DNA from: Rugalucina vietnamica
Taxonomy: Eukaryota; Mollusca; Bivalvia; Lucinida; Lucinidae
Reading direction: 5' to 3'
Assembly: GCA_964017185.1 (NCBI GenBank)
Contig: OZ024871.1
Location: 59,013,226-59,077,225 of the forward strand
DNA: 64,000 nt
Shown: positions 21,906 to 34,739 of the stretch, piece after piece
Numbering within the stretch: position 1 is the first letter of the stretch
Layout: every line of letters begins with the position of its first letter
Translations under genes and position numbers: made by a program
The notes under the pieces: generated by a model
Databases searched by the model: none
What the model was told of the DNA's origin: nothing
What the model saw: only the letters and a program-made list of their open reading frames with translations

Positions 21906-24067
21906 CCAGAGGACCATTGGTCCTGAGAACGCTCACCTGAAGCCTGATCCTGGAGTATTAAGTCATCATGAAATGACCTTGACCTTGAATACTCACACAC
22001 CTTTATTGAATTCATAAGTTGTCTGCATCTACAAAGTTTCAGGTCTCAGGCTGCAATAGTTTCCAAACCCAGTGATTTATGAGAAAACCATAATTTTAAT
22101 TTTGATATTTAAATGACTTTGGGTCAAGGTCAAGAAATGACCTTGGCCTTCATTAATTACTTACCTTCATTGACTCCATTGGTTGTCTGCATCTAGCAAC
22201 TTCCAGGTCTCAGACTGCAACAGTTTCCAAAATATCCATTGTTTTCGCCTTTTCCCATGTAAAAGCCTATGTTTCCAAAATTGACCTTGCCGTAAAATAG
22301 GTCAAGGTCATCCTTTGGTCATCATTTGATCAAACTACGATGGGCTGTAGTCCCAAATGCTACATACCAAGTTTCGCGAAAATTGGCCTGCCGGTTCTAG
22401 AGAAGAAAATTTTTGAGTGGGTTTTTACCATATATGGGCGTGGCGGCCATCTTGGTAACGTGACCTGGATTTCGCGATCAAACTTTCGTCTCCCCTACCC
22501 ATGGATGCTCCACATAAAATTTCACTTTGATTGGCCAAGCAGTTTCAGAGAAGAAGATCTTTGAACAGTGTGTATAGACGACAGACTGGCCAAGGTCAAG
22601 AGATGACCTTGACCTAAATTAAACACATACCTTCATCTACTCCATTAGTTGTTTGCATCTACCACTTTTCAAGCATCAGGCTGCAATAGTTTTCAAAAAA
22701 TCCATAGTTTTCACTTTTTCCCAGTAAAAGCCTATGTTTCCAAAATTGACCTTGCCGTAAAATATGTCAAGGTCATCCTAGGGTCATCATTTTAACAAAC
22801 TATGATGGGCTGAGTTCCAAATGCTACATACTAAGTTTCATGAAAATCGGCCTGCCGGTTCTGGAGAAGAAGATTTTTGAGTGGTTTTTACCATATATGG
22901 GCGTGGTAGCCATCTTGGTTATGTGACCTGGATTTCGCAATCAAACTTTCGTCTCCCCTACCCATGGATGCTCCACATAAAATTTCACTTTAATTGGCTC
23001 AGCAGTTTCAGAGAAGAAGACCTTTGAAAAGTGTGTATGGACGACAGACTGGCCAAGGTCAAGAGATGGCCTTGACCTACATTAATCACATACCTTCATC
23101 TACTTCGTTAGTTGTTTGCATCTACCACTTTTCAGGCATCAGGCTGCAATAGTTTTCAAAAAATCCATAGTTTTCACTTTTTCCCCATGTAAAAGGCCTA
23201 TGTTTCCAAAATTGACCTTGCCGTAAATTAGGTCAAGGTCATACTAGGGTCATCATTTTATCAAACTATGATGGGCTAAAGTCCCAAATGCTACATACCA
23301 AGTTTCATGAAAATCGGCCTGCCGGTTCTGGAGAAGAAGATTTTTGAGTGGTTTTTACCATATATGGGCGTGGCAGCCATCTTGGTCATGTGACCTGGAT
23401 TTCGCGATCAAACTTTCATCTCCCCTACCCATGGATGCTCCACATAAAATTTCACTTTGATTGGCCCAGCAGTTTCAGAGAAGAAGATCTTTGAAAAGTG
23501 TGAATGGACGACATACTGGCCAAGGTCAAGAGATGACCTTGACCTAAATTAATCACATACCTTCATCTACTCCATTAGTTGTTTGCATCTACCACTTTTC
23601 AGGCCTAAGGCTGCAATAGTTTTCAAAAAATCCATAGTTTTCACTTTTTCCCATGTAAAAGCCTATGTTTCCAAATTTGACCTTGCCATAAAATAGGTCA
23701 AGGTCATCCAAGGGTCATCATTTTATCAAACTATGATGAACTGAAGTCCCCGATGCTACATACCAAGTTTCATGGAAATCGGCCCACCGGTTCTGGAGAA
23801 GAAGATTTTTGAAGGATTTTTACCATATATGGGCGTGGCGGCCATCTTGGTCATGTGACCTGGATTTCGCGATCAAACTTGAAATGCCACTACCCAAGGA
23901 GGCTCCACATAAAATTTCAACTAGATCAGCTAAGTGGTTTTAGAGAAGAAGATCTTTGAAATTGTGGACGACGGACGGACGGACGACGGACGACAGACGA
24001 CGGACGGACGCCGGATCATGGCCATCCTATAAGCTCACTTTGTGAGCCTTCGGCTCAGGTGAGCTAA
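21906..24067 (+). mobile_element. HX-A element (CCATTGG subfamily), copy with about 465-bp modules
   Basis: It starts CCAGAGGACCATTGGTCCTG then AGAACGCTCACCTGAAGC, and ends GGCTCAGGTGAGCTAA. CAAGGTCAAGAGATG marks module starts at 22591, 23054 and 23521 (spacings 463 and 467). Each module holds TTGACCTTGCCGTAAA, GGTCATCATTT, CTACATACCAAG, CCATATATGGGCGTGG, GCCATCTTGG and TTGGCC. The end has GACGGACG runs before the terminal hairpin. It abuts HX-B directly at 21905. Confidence 0.85.
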
Positions 24068-24237
24068 AAAGTGGGACGAGTTGTCTATTGGGCGAGTTGT
24101 CATTGGGGAGAGTTGTCCGTAATCCCGGAGATATACAGTCATTTAAGCTTACAACAACAACATCGCGGAAAAGCGCGATCTTCAACATCATGGAAAAGCG
24201 TGATCTTCAACATTGCCGTATTCGGCGAGTTTCCCTG
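24068..24237. repeat. Inter-element segment with repeated GCGATCTTCAACATC words
   Basis: CATCGCGGAAAAGCGCGATC, CATCATGGAAAAGCGTGATC and the inverted copy of the 13692 motif occur here. The 24068-24140 part (GTGGGACGAGTTG, GGGCGAGTTGTC) echoes 20000-20055. Non-coding. Confidence 0.5.
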
Positions 24238-27200
24238 ACTGATATTAATAAACTTGTTTGACTAGAATGGTAATATACATGTATATAACCCCAGGGCAGG
24301 GTCAGAGCAACCTCTGGAGTCAATTTCTTTTTTAAATCATAAAGATTCAGTTCATTTGCCAATTTAATTTGACATTGTAACAATTTTCCCCATTCAAATG
24401 CGTGGGCAACCTAAGTTGACCTTGCCGTAAAAAAGGTCCAGGTCATCCCAGGGTCATGATTTATATATACTTTGTAGAGCTCCATTGCCTGATGCTTCAT
24501 GCAAAGTTTCAAAATCATAGGCCTTCTGGTTCTGGAGAAGAGGATTTTTAAAGGTTTTTGCTATTTATAGCCATGGTGGCCATCTTGGTCATGTGACCTT
24601 GACCATTTATACATACTTTCATTCACTCTTCCTAAGAAGGCTGCACATAAAGTTTTGTTTTGATTGGCCAAGTGGTTTCAGAGAAGACGTTTGAATATTA
24701 TGGTCATACACATGTATATAGCCACGGGGCAGGGACAGACAACCCTCTTGGCCCAAAATATTTTCATAAACATAAATCTTCCGTCCATTTGCTCATTCCT
24801 AGCAAGTTTTTTGCCATTAAATGACATTTTCCTATTTTTTCCCATTCAAATGCATGGGCTGCCTAAGTAGCCCTTGCTGTAAATAAGGTCAAGGTCATCC
24901 CAGGGTCATGATTTATACAAACTTTGTAGAGCTCCATTGCCTGATGTTTCATGCCAAGTTTCAAAATCATAGGCTTTCTGGTTCTGGAGAAGATTTTTAA
25001 AGGTTTTTGCTATTTATAGCCATGGTGGCCATCTTGGTCATGTGACCTTGACCATTTATACAAACTTTTATTAACTCTTCCTCGTAACCAGAGGACCATT
25101 GGTCCTGAGAACGCTCACCTGAAGCCTGATCTTGGAGTATTAAGTCATCATTAAATGACCTTGACCTTGAATACTCACATACCTTTATTGACTTAATAAG
25201 TTGTCTGCATCTGCAAAGTTTCAGGTCTCAGGCTGCAATAGTTTCCAAACCCAGTGATTTCTGAGAAAACTTTAATTTTAATTTTGATATTTAAATGACC
25301 TTGGGTCAAGGTCAAGAAATGACCTTGGCCTTCATTAATTACTTACCTTCAATGACTCCATTAGTTGTCTGCATCGAGCAACTTTCAGGTCTCAGGCTGC
25401 AACAGTTTCCAAAATATCCATTGTTTTCTCCTTTTTCCATGTAAAAGCCTATGTTTCCAAAATTGACCTTGCCGTAAAATAGGTCAAGGTCATCTAAGGG
25501 TCATCATTTCAACAAACTATGATGGGCTGGAGTCCCAAATGCTACATACCAAGTTTCACGAAAATCGGCCATCCGGTTCTGGAAAAGAAGATTTTGAGTG
25601 GTTTTTACCATAGTTGGGCATGGCGGTCATCTTGGTCATGTGACCCGAATTTCGGAATCCAACTTTCGTTCCCCCTACCCATGGACGCTCCACATAAAAT
25701 TTCACTTTGATTGGCAAAGCAGTTTCAGAGAAGAAGATCTTTGAAAAGTGTGTATGGACGGCAGACTGGCCAAGGTCAAGAGATGACCTTGACCTAAATT
25801 AATCACATGCCTTCATCTACTTCATTAGTTGTTTGCATCTACCACTTTTCAGGCCTCAGGGTGCAATAGTTTTCAAAAAATCCATAGTTTTCACTTTTTC
25901 CCATGTAAAAGCCTATGTTTCCACAATTGACATTGCCGTAAAATAAGTCAAGGTCATCCTATGGCCATCATTTGATCAAACTATAATGGGCTGAAGTCCC
26001 CAATGCTACATACCAAGTTTAGTGGAAATCGGCCCACCGGTTCTGGAGAAGAAGATTTTTGTGTGTTTTTTACCATATATGGGCGTGGCAGCCATCTTGG
26101 TCATGTGACCTGGATTTCGCGATCAAACTTTGGTCTCCCCTACCCATGGATGCTCCACATAAAATTTCACTTTGATTGGCCAAGCAGTTTCAGAGAAGAA
26201 GATCTTTGAAAAGTGTGTGTGGACGGCAGACTGGCCAAGGTCAAGGGATGACCTTGACCTAAATTAATCATAAACCTTCATCTACTCCATTAGTTGTTTG
26301 CATCTACCACTTTTCAGGCCTCAGGCTGCAAATAGTTTTCAAAAAATCCATAGTTTTCATTTTTTCCCATGTAAAAGCCTATGTTTCCAAATTTGACCTT
26401 GCCGTAAAATAGGTCAAGGTCATCCAAGGGTCATCATTTTATCAAACTATGATGGGCTGAAGTCCCCGATGCTACATACCAAGTTTCGTGGAAATCGGCC
26501 CACCGGTTCTGGAGAAGAAGATTTTTGAGTGGTTTTTACCATATATGGGCGTGGCGGCCATCTTGGTCATGTGACCAAGATATCCCGAACAATATTTCAA
26601 TGCCACTACCCAAGGAGGCTCCACATAAAATTTCAATTGGCAAAGCGGTTTCAGAGAAGAAGATCTTTGAAATTGTGGACGACGGACGGACAGACGACGG
26701 ATGGACGGACGCCGGATCATGGCCATCCTATAAGCTCACCTTGTGAGCCTTCGGCTCAGGTGAGCTAAAAATGCTCCACATAAAGTTTGCTTTGATTGGC
26801 CAAGTGGTTTCAGAGAAGAAGAAGTTTGAATATTATGGTCATACTCATGTATTTAGCCCCGGGGCAGAGGAAGACAACCCTCTGGGCCCAAAATATTTTC
26901 ATAAACATGAAAATTCTATCCATTTGCTCATTCCTAGCAAGTTTTTTGCCATTAATTGACATTTTCCTACTTTTTCCCCATTCAAATGCATGGGTGGCCT
27001 AAGTTGACCTTGCTGTAAAAAAGTTCAAGGTCATCCCAGGGTCATGATTTATACAAACTTTGTAGAGCTCCATTGCCTGATGCTTCATGCCAAGTTTCAA
27101 AATAATAGGCCTTCTGGTTCTGGAGAAGATTTTTAAAAGGTTTTGCTATTTATAGCCATGGCGGCCATCTTGGTCTTGTGACCTTGACCATTTATACAAA

Positions 27201-27371
27201 CTTTCATTCCCCCTTCCTAAGGATGCTCCATATGAAGTTTGGCTTTGATTGGCCAAGCGGTATCACAGGAGAAGATCTTTGAAATTGTGGCCCACGGATG
27301 GCCGACAGCCGGACGCCGGAGCACGGGTATACTATAAGTTCACCTGTGAGCCTTCGGCTCAGGTGAGCTAA
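24238..27371 (+). mobile_element. HX-A element, 5'-truncated, interrupted by a younger HX-A copy
   Basis: The 5' terminal hairpin is missing. Similarity to other copies begins at CTGATATTAATAAACTTG. The body proceeds to TTATTAACTCTTCCTCGTAA at 25087, is interrupted by 25088-26768, resumes at ATGCTCCACATAAAG and finishes with GGCTCAGGTGAGCTAA at 27371. The host consensus for the junction elsewhere is TTCCTAAGGATGCTCCACA, so the break point is clear. Confidence 0.8.
25088..26768 (+). mobile_element. HX-A element (CCATTGG subfamily) nested in another HX-A copy
   Basis: It runs from CCAGAGGACCATTGGTCCTG to GGCTCAGGTGAGCTAA with three modules of the 465-bp type. Module marks CAAGGTCAAGAGATG and CAAGGTCAAGGGATG lie near 25772 and 26237. 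It sits inside the element at 24238-27371, in the same orientation, at an A-rich site. Confidence 0.85.
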
Positions 27372-27374
27372 AAA

Positions 27375-29521
27375 GGAGGACCATTGGTCCTGAGAACGCT
27401 CACCTGAAGCGTGATCCTGGAGTATTAAGTCATCATGAAATGACCTTGACCTTGAATACTCACACACCTTTATTGAATTCATAAGTTGTCTGCATCTGCA
27501 AAGTTTCAGGTCTCGGGCTGCAATAGTTTCCAAACCCAGTGATTTATGAGAAAACCATAATTTTAATTTTGATATTTAAATGACTTTGGGTCAAGGTCAA
27601 GAAATGACCTTGGCCTTCATTAATTACTTACCTTAATTCACTCCATTGGTTGTCTGCATCTAGCAACTTCCAGGTCTCAGACTGCAACAGTTTCCAAAAT
27701 ATCCATTGTTTTCGCCTTTTCCCATGTAAAAGCCTATGTTTCCAAAATTGACCTTGCCGTAAAATAGGTCAAGGTCATCCTATGGTCATCATTTGATCAA
27801 ACTATGATGGGCTGTAGTCCCAAATGCTACATACCAAGTTTCGCGAAAATTGGCCTGCCGGATCTGGAGAAGAAGATTTTTGAGTGGTTTTTACCATATA
27901 TGGGCGTGGCGGCCATCTTGGTAATGTGACCTGGATTTCGCGATCAAACTTTCGTCTCCCCTACCCATGGATGCTCCACATAAAATTTCACTTTGATTGG
28001 CCCAGCAGTTTCAGAGAAGATCTTTGAACAGTGTGTATGGACGACAGACTGGCCAAGGTCAAGAGATGACCTTGACCTAAATTAATCACATACCTTCATC
28101 TACTCCATTAGTTGTTTGCATCTGCCACTTTTCAAGCATCAGGCTGCAATAGTTTTCAAAAAATCCATAGTTTTCACTTTTTCCCATGTAAAAGCCTATG
28201 TTCCCAAAATTGACCTTGCCGTAACATATGTCAAGGTCATCCTAGGGTCATCATTTTATCAAACTATGATGGGCTGGAGTCCCAAATGCTACATACTAAG
28301 TTTCATGAAAATCGGCCTGCCGGTTCTGGAGAAGAAGATTTTTGAGTGGTTTTTACCATATATGGGCGTGGCAGCCATCTTGGTCAAGTGACCTGGATTT
28401 GGCGATCAAACTTTCGTCTCCCCTACCCATGGATGCTCCACATAAAATTTCACTTTGATTGGCCCAGCAGTTTCAGAGAAGAAGACCATTGAAAAGTGTG
28501 TTTGGACGACAGACTGGCCAAGGTCAAGAGATGACCTTGACCTACATTAATCACATACCTTCATCTACTCCGTTAGTTGTTTGCATCTACCACTTTTCAG
28601 CCATCAGGCTGCAATTGTTTTCAAAAAATCCATAGTTTTCACTTTTTCACATGTAAAAGCCTATGTTTCCAAAATTGACCTTGCCGTAAATTAGGTCAAG
28701 GTCATCCTAGGGTCATCATTTTATCAAACTATGATGGGCTAAAGTTCCAAATGCTACATACCAAGTTTCATGAAAATCGGCCTGCCGGTTCTGGAGAAGA
28801 AGATTTTTGAGTGGTTTTTACCATATATGGGCGTGGCAGCCATCTTGGTCATGTGACCTGGATTTCGCAATCAAACTTTCGTCTCCCCTACCCATGGATG
28901 CTCAACATAAAATTTCACTTTGATTGGCCCAGCAGTTTCAGAGAAGAAGATCTTTGAAAAGTGTGAATGGACGACAGACTGGCCAAGGTCAAGAGATGAC
29001 CTTGACCTAAATTAATCACATACCTTCATCTACTCCATTAGTTGTTTGCATCTACCACTTTTCAGGCCTCAGGCTGCAATAGTTTTCAAAAAATCCATAG
29101 TTTTCACTTTTTACCATGTAAAAGCCTATGTTTCCAAATTTGACCTTGCCGTAAAATAGGTCAAGGTCATCCAAGGGTCATCATTTTATCAAACTATGAT
29201 GGGCTGAAGTCCCCAATGCTACATACCAAGTTTCGTGGAAATCCGCCCACCGGTTCTGGAGAAGAAGATTTTTGAAGGGTTTTTACCATATATGGGCGTG
29301 GTGGCCAGCTTGGTCATGTGACCTGGATTTCGCGTTCAAACTTGAAATGCCACTACCCAAGGAGGCTCCACATAAAATTTCAACTAGATTGGCCAAGTGG
29401 TTTCAGAGAAGAAGATCTTTGAAATTGTGGACGACGACGACGACGGACGGACGACGGACGGACGCCGGATCATGGCCATCCTATAAGCTCACCTTGTGAG
29501 CCTTCGGCTCAGGTGAGCTAA
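27375..29521 (+). mobile_element. HX-A element (CCATTGG subfamily), full length
   Basis: It follows the previous element without spacer (AGCTAAAAAGGAGGACCATTGG). Modules are marked by CAAGGTCAAGAGATG at about 28055, 28518 and 28984. It ends GCTCACCTTGTGAGCCTTCG then GCTCAGGTGAGCTAA. Very similar to 21906-24067, so the two are probably recent relatives. A read-based assembly could confuse them. Confidence 0.85.
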
Positions 29522-29524
29522 AAA

Positions 29525-29885
29525 CCAGAGGACCAATGGTCCTATAAACGCTCACCTGAGATCTGGGATATGCAATCTAAGCTGACCTTGCCATAAAATA
29601 GGTCAAGGTCATCCTGGGGTCATGATTATACAAACTTTGTAAAACTCCGTTAACTGGTGCTTCAGGCAAAGTTTCAAAATCACAGGTCTTCCGATTCTGA
29701 AGAATAAGATTTATAGGGGCTTTTGCTATTATAGCCATGGTGGCCATCTTGGTCACGTGACCTGAACCATGTATATTAACTTTCATTCCCCTTTCCTAAC
29801 GATGCTCCACATAAAGTTAGGCTTTGACTGGCCAAGCTGTTTAAGAGAAGATGTTTGAATATTATGGTCATATGAGTCAATATAT
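29525..29885 (+). mobile_element. HX-A element, 3'-truncated
   Basis: It starts CCAGAGGACCAATGGTCCTA directly after the previous copy and runs through one module (GTCAAGGTCATCCTGG, GGCCATCTTGGTCACGTGAC). It is lost near 29885 after ATTATGGTCATATGAG. No terminal hairpin. Confidence 0.75.
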
Positions 29886-30235
29886 TTTTTTGTAACCAAA
29901 TCCTGTCCGGGTAAGTTTTTTCTGAAAACTGTTTACTTCTGGTAAATGTTTTATGCTTGGAATGTGGTGTGAATTGAGGTGAGTATGAGTCATCCTAAAC
30001 AAAATCGTTAAAGTGCTAGTAAATATAAAAAATTGTTACTCAAAGTGTCTAAAATGGCATATTTTCGCTGTCTGCAAAATGATTTTTTTGCTGTCTCTGA
30101 TTTTTTTGCTAAGGTGGTTGTTCTAAATGCTACTCCATCTTTATTCAATCATTCATGCACTACATAATACATTTTGATAGCAAATATCCATGGTTTTAAT
30201 ACTAAATTTACGTGTTCAAACTTTGTACCTAGCAT
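29886..30235. other. AT-rich intron sequence, nothing recognised
   Basis: No open frame, tandem repeat or known element could be supported here. Confidence 0.4.
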
Positions 30236-30665
30236 TTTGTCCCTGATGTAACAATTTATCTAAAAATACCAAGTACAAGGTGACTCCCCTTGGTAAAGGT
30301 GGAACATCTATCTGCATTTTGAAGAGCTACATTGAAATTAAATATGGCTGACTGCCATGATGACACATCTATAGAGTAGATCTGAAAAAAATAATAATTT
30401 CAATTTTCAGGTGAGTGAGTATATTTGTAATAGTTCCCTGATGTTACAGCCTCTACTGGTTATTTTTTTCAAGCGACAATATGTAGGTACTATTCATAAA
30501 ACGTGTTTAGTGGTTGTGTAAACATTTCACCATAACAATGAATGCACAAGTATATTGGAAGCAATTTACAGGTGATTTATCTAAAATACGTCCCTGATGT
30601 ATCGGTCCGTGATGTAACTGTGAAAAGTGTTACATCAGGGACAGAAATCGTTACATCAGGGACAA
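30236..30665. repeat. Cluster of six GTCCCTGATGTAAC motifs in both orientations
   Basis: Forward copies are at 30239, 30433 (variant with GTTAC), 30590 (partial) and 30605 (GTCCGTGATGTAAC). Reverse-complement copies GTTACATCAGGGAC are at 30629 and 30650. The last four form a hairpin around a ten-base loop. It looks like the end of an undescribed element. The matching other end is not evident. Confidence 0.65.
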
Positions 30666-30769
30666 TATTTCGAGGAAAGGATATTTATTTCTTGTATGCT
30701 TTGATTTTATAAGTTTCATTATATAATACAGAGCAACACAGCAATTCCAATACAGTCAGAGAGTCTGCA

Positions 30770-30890
30770 GACTTTATAAAGGGTCACTGATGAGGATTCA
30801 GTACCCAAAATTGCGCAATACGGCCAATACTACCTGCATTTGAACGTTTTTGCTACTTCCAAATATCAAACTTTTATAATTTGTACAATT
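30770..30890 (+). repeat. Dispersed repeat R3, partial copy
   Basis: TTTATAAAGGGTCACTGATG, then AGTACCCAAAATTGCGCAAT and GAACGTTTTTGCTACTTCC, match the 17620-17740 copy, where the words are TTTAAAAAGGGCTACTGAAG, ACCCGAAATTGCGCAAT and GAATGTTTTTGCTGCTTCC. Non-coding. Confidence 0.6.
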
Positions 30891-31250
30891 TCAACAAATA
30901 GATGTCAAATATGTATGTTTATCAAACGCATGTTACATCAAGTAATATATAGGGTAATTTGGGGGAATATGGACCACTTAAGCACAAAACGAATCAGTTC
31001 AACCACAGTATATTTACATTATTATTGTATACCGTGTCTATTTTGAGGCAGGCATCTGTAAACCATTTTAATATAAAATTTACTTCATTTCATATGCTAG
31101 TTTTTGTTGCGTATTACGATAAACACACCCACTGGGTGGTCCAAATTACCCCAAACATTTGAGGTAATATGGACCACTCTACTGGGGTAGTATGCACCAC
31201 AACTTTAAAATGCTGACAATGTCAACATATAAATTCGGAAAACACTAGAA

Positions 31251-32556
31251 AAAGTGCCTTGAGAGGCACGTATACCCCCGGCTGGTAGCTACAAAGCCCC
31301 CTCCCTACCCCCTACCTATACAACCCTGCACATGCTCACCCCTGACATTGAACCTCAACCCCCCAATGAAAGACAGTACCCTTATCAAATACACTTTAGA
31401 AATAAGCACTGTAAAGCACATTGCATACAAACATGGGGGAGTGGTGTTTTAGAATGACAGATCTATTTTAGAGCAGTATACAGAGCAGACTTGTATACTC
31501 AATCTAGGACATAATCCACGGACATTATGGGTCAGGTCCTCAGTCCTAGATTGGAATGTAAATAGAGTATCAGTCTTAAAAAAAAAGGACCCAGACCTTG
31601 ACCTCAAGTCCCACCCCCACCCCCATGCATGGACCCTTGGGTCTAACCCTTATGTGGTACCTATGTTGTAAGTATGAATGCTTTCTGACAAATGGTTGTC
31701 AAGATATAGACCTACAGAATATTAATCTTGGTAAATATTCTGTATTTTATAAATGTGTCTAGATTTTGACCTCCAGCCCCACCCCTAGAGTTTGGTGCCA
31801 TGGAATTTAATTCAACCCTAAAGGGTATCTATGATCCAAATAGGAATACATTCTTTGTTAATATATGAACTTAGAGAAGAAAAAAACACTATGTAAATAG
31901 CACATTTTCAACGTGACCTAGATTTTGAACTCTAGCCCCACCCCCCGAGCATGGACCCTCAGGTCTGAACTCACGGAAACAAAGCAAACCTTATAGGGTA
32001 CCTAAAGTCCAAATATGAATGATTTCTGAAAATTGGCTCATGAGATATACACTATTAGAGAAACTTTAACCAAAACTTTGACACAAATTAAAGGTGACCT
32101 AGATTTTGACCTCTAGCCCCACCCCCAGGCATGGACCCTGGGGTCCGAACTCTTGGAATCAAAACTAACCCTATAGGGTACCTAAAGTCCAAATATGAAT
32201 GATTTCTGATAAATGGTTTTTGAGATATACACCACTAGAGAAACTTTAACCAAAACTTTGTCACAAATTGGAGGTGACCTAGATTTTGATCTCTAGCCCC
32301 ATCCCCGGGCATGGACCCTGGGGTCCGAACTCATGGAAACAAGGCAAACCCTATCGGGTACCTATGGTCCATATATGAATGGTTTCTGACTATAACTGCA
32401 TGAGATATACTCCACTAGAGAAACTTTAACCAAAACTTTGACGCAAATTCTACTGAACTAACGAACTAACGAACGAACGAACTAACGAACATACGAACGG
32501 ACAAACGGAAAAGCGAAAACTATATACCCGTCGGCATAAATGCCGGGGGTATAAAA
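31251..32556 (+). mobile_element. HX-D element with about 180-bp tandem units and a TATACCC hairpin end
   Basis: The 5' end has a GTGCCT-TGAG-AGGCAC hairpin, then GTATACCCCCGG. The interior has about five diverged units of roughly 180 bp, marked by GACCTAGATTTTGACCTC, AGCCCCACCCC, GCATGGACCCT, GGGTACCTA and AGAGAAACTTTAACC. ACGAAC-type simple repeats follow (about 32456-32510). The 3' end is TATACCCGTCGGCATAAATG then CCGGGGGTATA and an A-run, so the TATACCC box returns inverted. Same plan as HX-A, unrelated in sequence. Non-coding. Confidence 0.75.
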
Positions 32557-33221
32557 AATGTTAACTTCTATTTAAAAGTCTATTTAGCATAAAATAAACA
32601 TAGATGTTCACGAAACAAATTCACTGGAAAAATATTTTGCATCAAAAATCAAAACACCTTGACAAACTTACAAAACGGACATTCGCAAAAATGCTTATAT
32701 ATATTCGCATTTTGCTTATAAACTTCACTTGTAAAACAATTTATTTTCAAAGATAGCTTAAAACATATCACGCAAGTGCAAAAGATAAAATTCTAAAGAC
32801 ATGTGGTATTAAATGTTCGGTGTATCAATTTCAGAAAGAGTTTGAGACAAAATTCTTAGATGGTCCATATTACCCCAAAAGGAAAATTTACATTGGGAAA
32901 TTGATGGTCCATATTATCCCAGACACGACGGTTATGTCAATGGAGAAATTTTCCAACACTGAAAAATAGCTCATGCAAATAACCATTTGCATCATCTTCT
33001 AAAAATGGTGTATTGGGTTAATTTTACGTGAAACTTGGTTCCATATAATGTCATTAATCTTTTTATTGGTTCTTAAGTGTAAACTAAAACATTTTAAGCG
33101 CACGATTTTCACAGGCTGTTTTATTGGGGTTCATTAATTTTTAACCTGTCCGAAAACACCAGCTTAGGTATGAATGTAAAAATGATTTCGATAATTTAGG
33201 ATGGATAGCCAGGGAATAACA

Positions 33222-34739
33222 CCAGAGGACCAATGGTCCTGTAAACGCTCACCTGAAACCTGAGATATATACCAATAAACTTGGTTGACTAGAATGGTAA
33301 AATACATGTATATAACCCAAGGGTCAGGTCAGAGCAACCCCTGGAGTCAATTTCTTTTTGATAACATAAAACTGCAGTCCATTTGCCAATTTACTGCAAG
33401 TTTTGCCCTTCAAATGACATTTTAACAATTTTCCCCATTCAAATGCATGGGCCAGCTAAGTTGACCTTGCCAAAAAATAGGTCTGCATGGGCGAGCTTAG
33501 TTGACCTTGCCATAAAATAAGTCAAGGTCATCCAAGGGTCACGATTTATATAAACTTTGTAGAGCTCCATTGCCTGATGCTTCATGCCAAGTTTCAAAAT
33601 CATAGGCCTTCTGGTTCTGGAGAAAAAGATTTTTAAAGGTTTTTGCTATTTATAGCCATGGCAGCCATCTTGGTCATGTGACCTTGACCATTTATATATA
33701 ATTTCATTCCCACTTCCTAACAATGCTCCTCATAAAGTTTGGCTTTGAATATCACTGTAATATACATGTATATTGCCCCGGGGTGGGGGCAGACAGACCC
33801 CTGGGGTCCAAATATTTTCAGAATCATCAATTTTAAGTCCATTTGCCCATTTCCTGCAAGGTTTTCCCTACAAATGACATTTTAACAATTTTCCCCATTC
33901 AAATGCATGAGCGACCTATGTTGACCTTGCCATAAAATAGGTCAAGGTCATCCCAGGGTCATGATTTATATAAACTTTGTAGAGCTCCAGTCACACAAAG
34001 TTTCAAAATCATTGGCCTTCTGGTTCTGGAGAAGAAGATATTTAAAGGTTTTTTTCTATTTATAGCCATGGCGGCCATCTTGGTCACGTGACCTTGACCA
34101 TTTATATAAATTTTCTTTCCCCCTTCCCAAGGATGCTCCATATGAAGTTTGGCTTTGATTGGCCAAGCGGTTTCAGAGGAGAAGATGTTTCATTATTATG
34201 GAAATATACACGTATATAGCCCCGGGACAGGGGCATACAACCCCCCAGGGGCCAAAATTTTCCATTAACATTAATCTTCTGTCCATTTGCATATTCCCAG
34301 TAAGTTTTACCCATTAAATAGCATTTTACCATTTTTCCCCATTCAAATGCATTGGCGAGCTAAGTTGACCTTGCCGTAAAATAGGTCATGGTCATCCTAG
34401 GGTCATGATTTATATAAACTATGATGGGCCCACGTCCCCGATGCTACATACCAAGTTTCATGGAAAGCAGCCCACTGGTTCTGGAGAAGAAGATTTTTAA
34501 AGGTTTTTGCTATTTATAGCCATGGCGGCCATCTTGGCCATGTGACCTGGACCATTTATATAAACTTTCGTTCCCCCTTCCTAAGGATACTCCACATGAA
34601 GTTTGGCTTTGATTGGCCAAGTGGTTTCAGAGGAGAAGATCTTTGAAAATGGTGGACGACGGACGACGGACGACGGACGGACGCCGGAGCATGGGTATAC
34701 TATAAGCTCACCTGTGAGCCTTCGGCTCAGGTGAGCTAA
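33222..34739 (+). mobile_element. HX-A element (CCAATGG subfamily) inside the 30952-34843 element
   Basis: It starts CCAGAGGACCAATGGTCCTG and ends GGCTCAGGTGAGCTAA, with three modules that include the CCCCGGGG-type words and CATATACATGTATA spacer typical of this subfamily. Host sequence resumes at AATGTTATTAC. A short internal duplication repeats the GTTGACCTTGCC region at about 33460 and 33500. Confidence 0.85.
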
